This document shows, piece by piece, positions 9,916-19,058 of a stretch of 64,000 nt of DNA. The stretch is from positions 1 to 64,000 of the forward strand of contig NZ_BJYS01000030.1 of assembly GCF_007991635.1 (NCBI RefSeq), read 5' to 3'. The notes beneath the pieces were generated by a model, which saw only the letters and a list, made by a program, of their open reading frames with translations, was not told the DNA's origin and made no database searches. Positions within the stretch are counted from its first letter, which is position 1, and the number at the start of each line of letters is the position of its first letter. Made by a program: the position numbers and the translations under genes. This DNA is from Adhaeribacter aerolatus (GTDB taxonomy: Bacteria > Bacteroidota > Bacteroidia > Cytophagales > Hymenobacteraceae).

Positions 9916-11049
9916 ATGTATAAAAGATTTTACAAGCCTCTTCTCTGCCTATTAGCCACCTTCCTGTTAATCCAACCTTTTAAAGCGGCCAGCCAAGGTA
10001 ATAAGTTAATTTCAGACGAAGCGGAGACGGTCCGTACCGATGCTTACGAAAAACAACTGGAGAATTATCTGCAACATTATCTCGTAGATGAGTACGAAGC
10101 CCGTTCGGCAAAGGCCTGGAACCGGGATTACAGCAGTCCGGAAGCTTTAATTCGCAGTGTGGAACCTAACCGCAGAAGATGGGAGGCTGTTTTAAGTCCG
10201 CCGATGCTTGCCAAGACCGGGCCGCTTGCCCGGAAACCCTACCCGTTAGGCGATGTACAAGGTGAGTGGATTGAGCTTCCGCTGGGATTATTAACTGCGC
10301 AGGCCGTTCTGGCTTTCCCGGCTAAAGCAAGTAAACAAAAACCAGTCCCGCTCATAATCGTGCAACACGGTATCGGCAGTTCACCCGAAACCTCCTTTTC
10401 GCCGGGTGGCTACCACGAATACGCAAAGGGTTTGCTGAAAGCCGGTTTTGCGGTATTAGTGCCAATGAATTTGCGATCGGTAGAACGACGGAATAATATA
10501 GAACGCTATGCCCGTTTGGCCGGTACCAGCTTACCCGGTATTGAACTGGTAAGGGTGCAGCACCTGCTGGATGTGGTATTGGCTGACCCGAGAGTGGATG
10601 CGGAGCGGGTAGGCATGTGGGGCGTTTCTTTGGGGGGTATGGCCACCATGTTCTGGATGCCCTTGGAGCCACGCATTAAGGCCGGCGTGGTATCGGGTTG
10701 GTTTAACGAACGGCGGAATAAAATGGTCATAAAAGATAGCCGTTACTCCAGTTTTGCTCCAACCGAAGAACATGCTTTTTTTAACGGGTGGTTAACCGAA
10801 TTTACAGATTATGATGCGGTTTCGATGATTGCGCCCAGGCCATTAATGATTCAGCACGGCAAAAAAGATGGTATCGCTCATTGGCCGCAATTAATTGAAG
10901 AGTACGACAAAGCTAAAGTGCACTATCAAAAGCTAAATATGCCCGAAAAAATAGAACTAACCTTACACGAAGGGGGGCACGAGGCGGTGGTAGATGATGG
11001 CGTAAAATTTATGGCCAGATGGTTGAACACAGCTTCAGCAAAGAAGTAA
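9916..11049 (+). CDS. secreted alpha/beta hydrolase (dienelactone hydrolase / acetyl-xylan-esterase-like)
   Basis: The 377-residue protein has a signal peptide (LLCLLATFLLIQPFKAASQ). An alpha/beta-hydrolase fold follows: an oxyanion-type loop LIIVQHGIGSS, the nucleophile elbow G-V-S-L-G with Ser238, an acidic residue at Asp318 in IQHGKKDGIAHW and a histidine at His355 in EGGHEAV, a plausible Ser-Asp-His triad. Enzymes of this type remove ester groups from glycans or other small esters in the periplasm. It follows the SusC/SusD pair after a palindromic repeat and may be the only enzyme of that locus visible here. Substrate is not determined. Confidence 0.82.
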   Translation: MYKRFYKPLLCLLATFLLIQPFKAASQGNKLISDEAETVRTDAYEKQLENYLQHYLVDEYEARSAKAWNRDYSSPEALIRSVEPNRRRWEAVLSPPMLAKTGPLARKPYPLGDVQGEWIELPLGLLTAQAVLAFPAKASKQKPVPLIIVQHGIGSSPETSFSPGGYHEYAKGLLKAGFAVLVPMNLRSVERRNNIERYARLAGTSLPGIELVRVQHLLDVVLADPRVDAERVGMWGVSLGGMATMFWMPLEPRIKAGVVSGWFNERRNKMVIKDSRYSSFAPTEEHAFFNGWLTEFTDYDAVSMIAPRPLMIQHGKKDGIAHWPQLIEEYDKAKVHYQKLNMPEKIELTLHEGGHEAVVDDGVKFMARWLNTASAKK

Positions 11050-11306
11050 TCTTTTGCGGTGGGCGTTGCTGCCTTGATTAGGGCAGTAGTTTAATCAGAA
11101 AGGCACGAACCGGGGCAACAGTGCATTTGAAAGTTCTTTTATAACGTTCTGCTTCCGGACGCCTTGCATGTACTAGATTTCCAGTTGCCTATATCAGCCT
11201 AATGCGCATCTGGGTTTACCAGCTGTTTTTCCCTTTTCCTGCTGTTTCCTTAAATATCAGCAGCGAATTTTTCAAAGACACCTGCTTTCATCGGAATATT
11301 TGGAAG

Positions 11307-11342
11307 GTCAGTAGTTCCAGCCGCTTGGCTGAAGCTGCTGAC
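11307..11342 (+). terminator. rho-independent-type terminator
   Basis: A 16-bp stem whose only irregularities are three G-U-type pairs (arms beginning GTCAGTAG and ending GCTGCTGAC), closed by a GCTT loop and followed directly by TTTT on the plus strand. It lies about 260 bp beyond the hydrolase stop codon and would end the sigma/FecR/SusC/SusD/hydrolase transcript with a long 3' tail. Confidence 0.6.
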
Positions 11343-12487
11343 TTTTACCCATCTCTAAACGCTGCCAAAGCTCCTTGCACCTAGAAGGTAGCTTCAGCTT
11401 TCCTCCATACTTCTTAGGTCTTACTCCTGCAACTTAATAGGTTTTAATCCGGCCGAGTTATTACAATTACTCTGGATTAATCAGAACCATTAAAATTTAA
11501 TCAGAATAAATTGGAGCTTATCTATAACAGTATCTCTTCAAAATACTAATTTCTGTCGTTATTAAATATAGATGCCAAGCTATGTTTTATAAGTATGTTT
11601 AAATAATTTATGCAATTATTTATTTTATAATAAACCATTATGTTTATTGAAAAGTATACTATAAATCAAAATTTATATTGAATATTTAGCTAATAAATTG
11701 CCTTAATTTCGTGTAAAATTTAAAATAAGTGTTATTAAAATGTTTATATATGTAAGAGGCACTTTCTTCTGATTCATGAATATTAAATGTAAACTTAAAT
11801 GAAAGGGCTCAGGCGCTAATCTGATGATTTGAAGTCTGATTTATTCTAAAGAACTTAACAAAAAGGGCCCTTTAGTACCCAAACTTATAAGGTTGTTAAC
11901 ATTTCGACCCTACATCTAAAACATTTGAGAGCCTGTAGTTAACAGAACTTGCCTACATTTATGATAGACAAAGCGAGAAGTTTTTACAGAATATTCTTAT
12001 CCAAAGGAATTTTTTAAGACCGAAATAAATTATCTGCATTGATCTGGGTGTGGAACGAAGCTAAATTGGATTGCCAGTGGTTAGAAAAGTTCAATTTTAA
12101 CTGAAGCACAGAAGGGCTCGATAAGGCGAATCAAATTGAGGATATAAGTAAGTAGAACAAGGTTTTTAAGTCAGGTTATATTCGAAACGAGATAAAGTTG
12201 TGGCCTTGCCTGAAAATACCTGATAAATTCTGATGTAAGAAGGAAGTCTGAATTAAACAGCTTTTGCGAATTAAAGAATAGAATAAGATAGGAGCAGGAC
12301 TGCGCAGTTGAACTGAAATACCCGTTAGCATCATAATATATGAAGTTTTACCCTGGTGCCGCTACTATCTAGGTAGTGTAATAAGAGTAGAAAGTTAGAT
12401 TCTAAAATGGATTGAAGAAGCAATTTTTAAATTAATAGAGTAAAGTTTAACCCCTAAAACACAGATTGAGCAAACAAATAATTAATG

Positions 12488-12505
12488 CACACACACACAC
12501 ACACA
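12488..12505 (+). repeat. (CA)9 dinucleotide repeat upstream of susC
   Basis: Nine uninterrupted CA units end 33 bp before the ATG at 12539. Simple repeats this long are rare in bacterial chromosomes. The position falls in the likely 5' untranslated region or promoter-proximal region of the transporter gene, where length changes could alter expression. Confidence 0.85.
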
Positions 12506-12538
12506 AACTAAAATTTACCACCTAATTCAAATTCCTTT

Positions 12539-15500
12539 ATGATTAAAAACATGTACCCAGACAAAGATTATCTAAAAAGTAATCGTGTCTTTCAATTTAA
12601 AACAGCCTGGAAAATTGTGGTCATTTTATTGGCCCTTTTTACCCAGGCCTATGACGGTATGGCGCAGGCAGCCAAGCGTGCCATTACTGGTAAAGTAACT
12701 TCTGCTTCCGACAACTCGGCTTTACCGGGCGTTAGTATTGTAGTTAAAGGCACTAATAATGGCGCAGCTACCGATGTAAGCGGTAACTTCTCTTTAGAAG
12801 CGGCGCCTACCGATGTCTTAGTGGTTTCTTTTGTTGGTTTTACTACCCAGGAGGTAACAGTAGGTAACAGAACAACCCTTAATATTAGCCTGAAAGAAGA
12901 TGCTAAAATGCTGAGTGAAGTAGTAGTGGTTGGTTACGGTGAAGTAAAACGTAGTGACCTGACCAGTGCTCAAACTACCATTGGAGCCGCTCAAATAGAG
13001 AAAACGGTTAATACCACCATTGAGCAGGCCATTCAAGGCCGGGCGGCCGGTGTTTACGTAACCCAAAACACCGGTCAGCCGGGTGGCGGGGTTTCGGTAA
13101 ACGTTCGGGGTATTAACTCCATTAATGGTACTAATGAGCCGCTTTACGTAGTGGATGGGGTTCAGATTCAACCAGGTAACGTTGGTTTTGGATCTACCAG
13201 TTCTTCCAACCCTTTAGCCGGATTAAACCCTGCGGATATTGAATCCATGGAAATTTTGCAAGGCCCGTCGGCAACAGCACTTTATGGTTCCAGAGGAACA
13301 AATGGGGTTGTTTTGATTACTACCAAAAGAGGTAAATCTGGTGACATGAAGGTAACTTATGGTTATACCTACTCTTTGCAAGATAAGCCCCAACCAGTTG
13401 AAGTAATGAGTTTGCGGGAGTATGCGACCATGACGAATGAAATGCGGGCCTTAACCGGGGCAACACCAAATCTTGATTTTGCGGACCCTTCTATTCTGGG
13501 TGAAGGAACTAACTGGCAGGAAGCATTATTTAAAAGAGCTCCTTTAAATAAGCATCAGTTGAGTTTATCCGGCGGGGGAGAGAAGACCCAGGTTTATATG
13601 TCAGGTGAATATTTCGACCAGGACGGTATAGCCATCGGTTCAAACTTTAAACGTTACTCTTTCCGTTTAAATGTTGATAACCAGGCACGTAAGTGGCTTA
13701 AATTATCTACTAATTTATCTGTGAACCAGACAAACGAAAACTTGTCTTCTACGCAGGAAAACGTGATTTTAACGGCGCTGCAAATGTCTCCGGGTATTGC
13801 GGTAGTAAATCCCAATGGTACCTGGGGTGGTGCAGACGAAACCAATGGGGCGGCTGTTCAATATACGCCGATAAACCCTATTGCCATGGCCAATTTGGTG
13901 CAAAACGATTTGCTTAGAAGAGGCGTTATTGGCGGCTTAAATGCAGATTTTAATATTTTAAAAGGATTAACCTTTCGGACCTCCTTCAGTGGTAATGCTA
14001 ATTTTGGTAACAGCAATTATTTTGTGCCTTCTTACCAGATTGGTGGCCGCAATAACCCAACTGCCACATTAAATACCAGTAATTCAGCCGGTACTTACTG
14101 GAACCTGAACCAGTTGTTGCAATACAATAAAACAATTGGTAAGCACGCCATCAATGCAATGGTCAGCCACGAATCTCAAGAGAGCAGAAATCAGGGTATT
14201 TCGGGGCAAAGACAAGGCTTTTTATCAAATGATTTCCCCGTGTTAAGTGCCGGTAATACCCAAGGTCAGACCAATAACAGTAGCCTTGGCGACTGGGCAA
14301 TGGAATCTTACTTAGGACGGGTTATTTATACCTTCAATGATAAGTATGTACTGCAGGGGGCTGTCCGTACCGATGGTTCTGCAAACTTTGGTCCGGGAAA
14401 TAAGTGGGGTGTTTTCCCGTCTGTTTCCGCTGCCTGGAATATTTCACAGGAGGCTTTCATGGAATCAGTGCCGGTAGTTAATGATTTTAAACTTCGTTTG
14501 GAAACAGGTTTAACCGGTAATCAAGGCGGCGGCGGCGGTATTTATTCGCCTATGAGTACCATTCCTACTACTTGGGGTTCAGGTTTTGTGGTTGGTCAGT
14601 ATGGTAACCCTGATTTGCAATGGGAAGAAACAAAAACCAACAACATAGGCTTTAACCTGAGTTTACTGGAAAACCGGATTCAGTTAGAAGGTGATTTCTA
14701 TATTAAGAAAACCGATAACCTGTTATTGGTACAGCCACTGCCTGATTATTTAGGTGCTACCGGTAACGGCAGTATTGGTAAACCAACCGTTAACATTGGT
14801 TCGCTGGAAAACAGAGGTTATGCGCTTAGTTTAAATACCATTAACATCGACCGGGGTGGATTTACCTGGAACACTAATTTTAACGTATCGGGCTTCCGGC
14901 CTAAAGTAACCGAATTCTACTCTGCTTCCGCCATTGTAGAGCGTTCTGCCTGGTTTATGCGTTATTTTTCGCAGCGTGCGGTAGTTGGTCAGGCTCCTTG
15001 GCAGTTCTATGGTTATATCGAAGACGGTATTTTCCAATCTAAAGAAGAAATTGAAAATAGTGCTTTGCCAACCCGGAATGGCGTAGAGTTACCGGTAAAT
15101 GCTGAAACTGGCGTTTGGGTAGGTGATACCAAATACAGAGACATAAATGAGGATGGCGTAATTGACGAAAGAGACCAGACTTTCTTTGGTAACCCTTGGC
15201 CAAAAGCAACCTTTGGTTTAACCAACACTTTAAACTACAAAGGCTTCGACCTGATGGTGTTGTTAACCGGTTCTTATGGTAATGATATTTACAACTATGT
15301 ACGTTTCTATAACACCAACCCGAATAACATCAACGTTGGTCAGAACATGATGAAAGAAACCTATAACTACGCCAGAGTGGGTGGCGATGCCAATAATCCG
15401 ACTTTATTAAACCCGGGTTACGATGTGCCTCGCATTACCGCTGCCAACGTTAACGGTAACTTCCAGCGGATTACCAGCAAATATGTAGAAGACGGATCAT

Positions 15501-15757
15501 ACATCCGGTTGAAAAACGTGCAGCTTGGCTATAATATTCCCAAAACATTCCTGGCTAAACAAAGTGTGGTACAGGGTGCCCGGTTAACTTTAGGTGTACA
15601 GAACCTTTACACCTTCACCAAATACAAAGGATTTGATCCGGAGGTAGGTGCTTATGTTGGCCGTGATGCCCAGGTAAGTGCGCAAACCATTGGGGTAGAC
15701 TTTGGCCGCTATCCATTAACACCAATGTATACTTTAAGTGTAGGAGTAGATTTTTAA
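12539..15757 (+). CDS. SusC-family TonB-dependent transporter (glycan utilisation locus)
   Basis: The 1,072-residue protein has an N-terminal export signal (KIVVILLALFTQAYDGMAQ), a carboxypeptidase-D-like domain at about 48-118 (GKVTSASDNSALPGVSIVVKG), the signature SEVVVVGYGEVKRSDLTS near 126-143, a plug with VRGINSINGTNEPLYVVDGV and GSRGTNGVVLITTKRG, and a long barrel ending SVGVDF. It lacks an STN domain, so unlike the first SusC it is expected to be regulated by a cytoplasmic or hybrid sensor; a hybrid two-component gene lies at the end of the same gene block. It is followed 18 bp later by its SusD. It imports oligosaccharides released at the surface. Confidence 0.95.
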   Translation: MIKNMYPDKDYLKSNRVFQFKTAWKIVVILLALFTQAYDGMAQAAKRAITGKVTSASDNSALPGVSIVVKGTNNGAATDVSGNFSLEAAPTDVLVVSFVGFTTQEVTVGNRTTLNISLKEDAKMLSEVVVVGYGEVKRSDLTSAQTTIGAAQIEKTVNTTIEQAIQGRAAGVYVTQNTGQPGGGVSVNVRGINSINGTNEPLYVVDGVQIQPGNVGFGSTSSSNPLAGLNPADIESMEILQGPSATALYGSRGTNGVVLITTKRGKSGDMKVTYGYTYSLQDKPQPVEVMSLREYATMTNEMRALTGATPNLDFADPSILGEGTNWQEALFKRAPLNKHQLSLSGGGEKTQVYMSGEYFDQDGIAIGSNFKRYSFRLNVDNQARKWLKLSTNLSVNQTNENLSSTQENVILTALQMSPGIAVVNPNGTWGGADETNGAAVQYTPINPIAMANLVQNDLLRRGVIGGLNADFNILKGLTFRTSFSGNANFGNSNYFVPSYQIGGRNNPTATLNTSNSAGTYWNLNQLLQYNKTIGKHAINAMVSHESQESRNQGISGQRQGFLSNDFPVLSAGNTQGQTNNSSLGDWAMESYLGRVIYTFNDKYVLQGAVRTDGSANFGPGNKWGVFPSVSAAWNISQEAFMESVPVVNDFKLRLETGLTGNQGGGGGIYSPMSTIPTTWGSGFVVGQYGNPDLQWEETKTNNIGFNLSLLENRIQLEGDFYIKKTDNLLLVQPLPDYLGATGNGSIGKPTVNIGSLENRGYALSLNTINIDRGGFTWNTNFNVSGFRPKVTEFYSASAIVERSAWFMRYFSQRAVVGQAPWQFYGYIEDGIFQSKEEIENSALPTRNGVELPVNAETGVWVGDTKYRDINEDGVIDERDQTFFGNPWPKATFGLTNTLNYKGFDLMVLLTGSYGNDIYNYVRFYNTNPNNINVGQNMMKETYNYARVGGDANNPTLLNPGYDVPRITAANVNGNFQRITSKYVEDGSYIRLKNVQLGYNIPKTFLAKQSVVQGARLTLGVQNLYTFTKYKGFDPEVGAYVGRDAQVSAQTIGVDFGRYPLTPMYTLSVGVDF

Positions 15758-15775
15758 TAATTAACAGTTTAGAAA

Positions 15776-17437
15776 ATGTTTAACATAAGTTATAAAAAGT
15801 TTGCAGCGGGCCTGATGCTTTTAGGTTTATTCACCAGCTGTAAAGAAGATTTCCTGGAGCGTCCGCCACTAGATAGGATTACGGATATAGAATATTACAA
15901 AACCACCGATCAGGTATTAATGGCAACTGCTCCGTTGTATAGCGGTGTATGGTTTGGCTACAATGATAAAGCGGCGGTAGGGATTGGCGACGGCCGGGGC
16001 GGAACTTTCTTTTCTCCTTCCTATGAAATGGAGCACGTTCGCTTAGCCAGTTCGTCTACCCAGGAATCGGTGAATGGTGCCTGGCAGTCATTCTTTAATA
16101 TTATTGGGCAATCAAATGCGGTAATTAATAACGTGCAGAAATACGCTGCCCCAACGGTGCCGGATAATATTAAACTGCACGCCATGGGCGAGGCCCGGTT
16201 TTTCCGGGGTTTAGCGTATTCTTACCTGGTGCAGACTTTCGGACCGGTGCCACTGATTGAGGATAACACGAAAATACTAACCGATACATCGGTAAGCCGC
16301 AATACAGTGGAAAGTATTTGGGAGTTCATTATCCGGGATATCAGATATGCCTCTAAGGTTTTACCGGCAACTCCGGTGCAAAAATCGCGGCTTACCAAAT
16401 ATTCTGCCCAGGGTATGTTATCCCGCATGTTCCTGACCCGGGCTGGGGTAGGTAGTAATGGTACGCGCCGGCAGGCAGATTTAGATAGCGCTGCCTACTA
16501 CGCAAAATCGGTTATGGATGCCAACGCCTTTAAGTTGCTGCCCGTTTACGAAGATTTGTTCTTAACCAAAAACAATGGCAACGAAGAAACAGTAGCTGCC
16601 TTGCAGTGGGTGTACAACGGCGGTAATACTTATTGGGGAGCCCAAAATACCCAGCAGGCTTACATGGCCTTTTCTTCGAGCATTACCGGCTTTGGCGATG
16701 GCTGGGGTGGCGACCATGGTGCGACCATGGACATGTTAAAAACCTACGAAACTGGCGATAAACGGCGGAAAGCTACTTACATGTTCCCCGGCGATACTTA
16801 TTCTTACATTACCGAAGAAGTGAACGACCCAAATAAACCGGGTGCCAAAATGAAACGGCCACTGCAGGTAACTACCGATAATAATGGTACCGCTGAATTT
16901 AAAACCCGGGCTAATATTAAAAAATACGTGGTTGGCCGTCCGGAAGATAATGATGGAAAAGTAGTGCAGATGGGTACGGAGATCCAGACTTACCTGATGC
17001 GCTATGCCGAGGTATTATTAATTTACGCCGAAGCTATTTTGGGTAACAATGCTTCAACGTCTAATGCAGGAGCGCTGAATGCCTTTAACGCGGTGCGCGT
17101 AAGAGGTGGCGTACCCGCTAAAACCAGCATTACCTGGGAAGATATTTATAAAGAAAGACGGGTAGAATTAGCCATGGAAGGACAATCCTGGTACGACATC
17201 GCGCGGTTACATTATTATAACCCAACGTTGGCTTTACAGAAACTGAGCCAGCAGGACAGAGGAACGTACCGGATTATTCCGAATGCTAAAGTAAACGCTA
17301 CTTCCTGGACGATTGAGTCGGTTACGCCGCAATTTTATTCGGTAGATGAGGCCAGCTTCTTTGTGCCCTATCCAGCGGCAGAGCTTAGCCGGGCGCCTAA
17401 CTTACGGAAAACGCCAGTTCCTTATCAATTTAAATAG
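15776..17437 (+). CDS. SusD/RagB-family outer-membrane lipoprotein
   Basis: The 553-residue protein has a lipoprotein signal (LMLLGLFTSC, Cys22), the opening EDFLERPPLDRITDIEYYKT, the helical segment GEARFFRGLAYSYLVQTFGPV, and the C-terminal hallmarks YLMRYAEVLLIYAEAIL and YKERRVELAMEGQSWYDIARL. It is the ligand-binding lid for the transporter encoded just upstream. The stop codon is followed by a strong hairpin (17448-17481) before the next gene of the operon. Confidence 0.95.
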   Translation: MFNISYKKFAAGLMLLGLFTSCKEDFLERPPLDRITDIEYYKTTDQVLMATAPLYSGVWFGYNDKAAVGIGDGRGGTFFSPSYEMEHVRLASSSTQESVNGAWQSFFNIIGQSNAVINNVQKYAAPTVPDNIKLHAMGEARFFRGLAYSYLVQTFGPVPLIEDNTKILTDTSVSRNTVESIWEFIIRDIRYASKVLPATPVQKSRLTKYSAQGMLSRMFLTRAGVGSNGTRRQADLDSAAYYAKSVMDANAFKLLPVYEDLFLTKNNGNEETVAALQWVYNGGNTYWGAQNTQQAYMAFSSSITGFGDGWGGDHGATMDMLKTYETGDKRRKATYMFPGDTYSYITEEVNDPNKPGAKMKRPLQVTTDNNGTAEFKTRANIKKYVVGRPEDNDGKVVQMGTEIQTYLMRYAEVLLIYAEAILGNNASTSNAGALNAFNAVRVRGGVPAKTSITWEDIYKERRVELAMEGQSWYDIARLHYYNPTLALQKLSQQDRGTYRIIPNAKVNATSWTIESVTPQFYSVDEASFFVPYPAAELSRAPNLRKTPVPYQFK

Positions 17438-17447
17438 AGGTTAATAT

Positions 17448-17481
17448 GCTGTCTGTCCTAATATTTATTAGGGCAGACAGC
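17448..17481 (+). terminator. intra-operon hairpin between susD and the glycan-binding protein gene
   Basis: A 15-bp stem (GCTGTCTGTCCTAAT paired with ATTAGGGCAGACAGC, one G-U-type pair) with an ATTT loop, 10 nt after the susD stop and 16 nt before the next ATG. It is followed by TAAAATAAA rather than a T-run, so it looks more like an attenuating or mRNA-protecting structure than a full stop. Confidence 0.6.
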
Positions 17482-17497
17482 TAAAATAAAATGATGT

Positions 17498-18757
17498 ATG
17501 AAGAAGTTTACCATAAATTCAATTAATCGAATAAGCTTTCTGCTGCTGTTTTTCGTAGCAGGAGCCCTTTCCTCCTGTAAGGAAGAAGATCCTACGGCCC
17601 CGGCCGAAGCCAAAGCTGCTCCCGTAATTGAGGCGGTTCGTTCCATGAATCCAGCCAAAGCCGACAGTACTTTTACCCAATCAACTTTGGGTTCAACTAT
17701 TGTTATCAAAGGGCAAAACCTGGAAAATACCCGTACAATTACTTTTAATGGCTACAACGCTAGTTTCAATACGGCTTATGCATCCGATAACTATGTAATT
17801 GTTCGCATTCCGGAGTTAACGCCAACAGTTGCAACTGCCGCCAACGTTCCTAACAAATTAGTAGTGGGCAATTCTAAAGGCGAAGCGGTTTACGATTTCA
17901 CAGTATTGCCGCCGGTTCCGTTGATAGAAGCCATGAGCAACGAATTTGTTAAAGCCGGCCAAACCCTTACCCTTTATGGTAAATATTTTTACTTTGTAAA
18001 AGATGTTACCTTCCCCGGTGGTGTAAAAGGCACAAACGTTACTGCTTCTCCAGATGGTTTATCGCTTACGGTTACTGTGCCTAGCGGGGTTGATCCTTCT
18101 AAAGGCGATGTTGTTGTAACCTCTGAAAGCGGCCGCTCTGTAGCTAATGCCCGGACCAGACTGTATAGTGTAGGTATGGTTGGTAACTTCGATGATAAAA
18201 ACCCATTTGGCTGGGGCATTAATCCGGCTACCAATATTACCAATACCGCACCGGGCATTACCGCCCTCGATGGTAAATTTGCTTTAATTAGCATGGCCCT
18301 GCCAGGTGGTTATGGCTGGAGCAACGATAAGGTTATCAACTTAGCCGATTATAATGGTGCGCAAATTTTCCCTACGCAACCTGCTAATATGTATAACGCC
18401 GAGGATCCGATTGCCAACTTCGAAGCCAGAATGGAAGTAGCAGTTACCAACACGGCTTCTTTAAATGGTTTGCAGCTGCAGGTAATGACCCAAGAAGCAA
18501 CCGATAAGGAATTAACCGCTAACGTTAATTTAAAAGATTTTGTACGCAGCACCGATGGCAAATGGTATACGGTTGCGGTTCCGTTAGCAAACCTGGCTAA
18601 TGGCAGTACCAAATTGGCTAAATACGGCGATTTATTAAAAGGCAACAAAAAAGGAGAGAAGCATTACCGGGCTGTTATTGTCAATACCAATGCTGCAGAT
18701 GTACCGGCTACCATTGCTATCGATAATATGCGCATAGTAAATACGGTTGCCCGCTAA
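17498..18757 (+). CDS. surface glycan-binding lipoprotein with IPT/TIG domains (SGBP-B-like)
   Basis: The 419-residue protein has a lipoprotein signal (FFVAGALSSC, Cys27). Two IPT/TIG immunoglobulin-like segments are visible at about residues 42-130 (STIVIKGQNLENTRTITFNG) and 132-215 (QTLTLYGKYFYFVKDVTFPG). A C-terminal domain at about 218-419, including FDDKNPFGWGINPATN and IAIDNMRIVN, resembles the carbohydrate-binding domain of surface glycan-binding protein B of xyloglucan loci. Such proteins sit on the cell surface and bind the polysaccharide before cleavage. It follows the SusC/SusD pair, the usual position for an SGBP. The assignment is by pattern recognition; the ligand is inferred only in general terms. 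Confidence 0.82.
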   Translation: MKKFTINSINRISFLLLFFVAGALSSCKEEDPTAPAEAKAAPVIEAVRSMNPAKADSTFTQSTLGSTIVIKGQNLENTRTITFNGYNASFNTAYASDNYVIVRIPELTPTVATAANVPNKLVVGNSKGEAVYDFTVLPPVPLIEAMSNEFVKAGQTLTLYGKYFYFVKDVTFPGGVKGTNVTASPDGLSLTVTVPSGVDPSKGDVVVTSESGRSVANARTRLYSVGMVGNFDDKNPFGWGINPATNITNTAPGITALDGKFALISMALPGGYGWSNDKVINLADYNGAQIFPTQPANMYNAEDPIANFEARMEVAVTNTASLNGLQLQVMTQEATDKELTANVNLKDFVRSTDGKWYTVAVPLANLANGSTKLAKYGDLLKGNKKGEKHYRAVIVNTNAADVPATIAIDNMRIVNTVAR

Positions 18758-18851
18758 GTCTAAAGATTTAAACTTTCCTCTTTTTGGTAGATTTTCCGAA
18801 ACAGTCCTGGACTTTGGCCAGAACTGCTAAGAATGCCTGCCGACAGCTAAT

Positions 18852-18890
18852 AAACTATAAAGGTTTCCCCCGGGGAAACTTTTATAGTTT
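18852..18890 (+). terminator. strong hairpin terminator after the SGBP gene
   Basis: Two 19-nt arms (AAACTATAAAGGTTTCCCC and its near-perfect complement) are separated by a single C and form a long hairpin with one G-U-type pair, about 95 bp beyond the stop codon. It would end the susC-susD-SGBP transcript and separate it from the enzyme genes. Confidence 0.65.
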
Positions 18891-19058
18891 AAGAAGATAC
18901 CTGTTTTGCCGGGATAAGAAGAGGTTGATTCTTACAAAGTCAAATAAGCCTTAACCAATACCAAAATATTCTAAAATTCTACTAAAATTTTTCCCCAAAC
19001 CACTTCAGCAGAAGGAAACCCCAGTTAAACACAGTTTAAGTTACATTTACTTATAAGC

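Larger units (their letters stand above)
11050..12538. other. gene-free region of about 1.5 kb
   Basis: All six frames are broken by frequent stops, and I found no convincing gene or recognisable gene remnant. The left third holds a strong terminator-like hairpin (11307-11342). The remainder is A/T-rich, with a 12-bp perfect palindrome AAAGGGCCCTTT at 11872-11883 and a CA dinucleotide repeat just before susC. It is the upstream region of the glycan utilisation locus and must contain that locus's promoter, though I could not place it. A decayed gene or a non-coding RNA cannot be excluded. Confidence 0.6.

Noticed and set aside
11202-11384. 60-codon plus-strand frame in the gene-free region
   Set aside because: It overlaps the terminator hairpin at 11307-11342, has no recognisable motif and no ribosome-binding context; short frames of this length are expected by chance.
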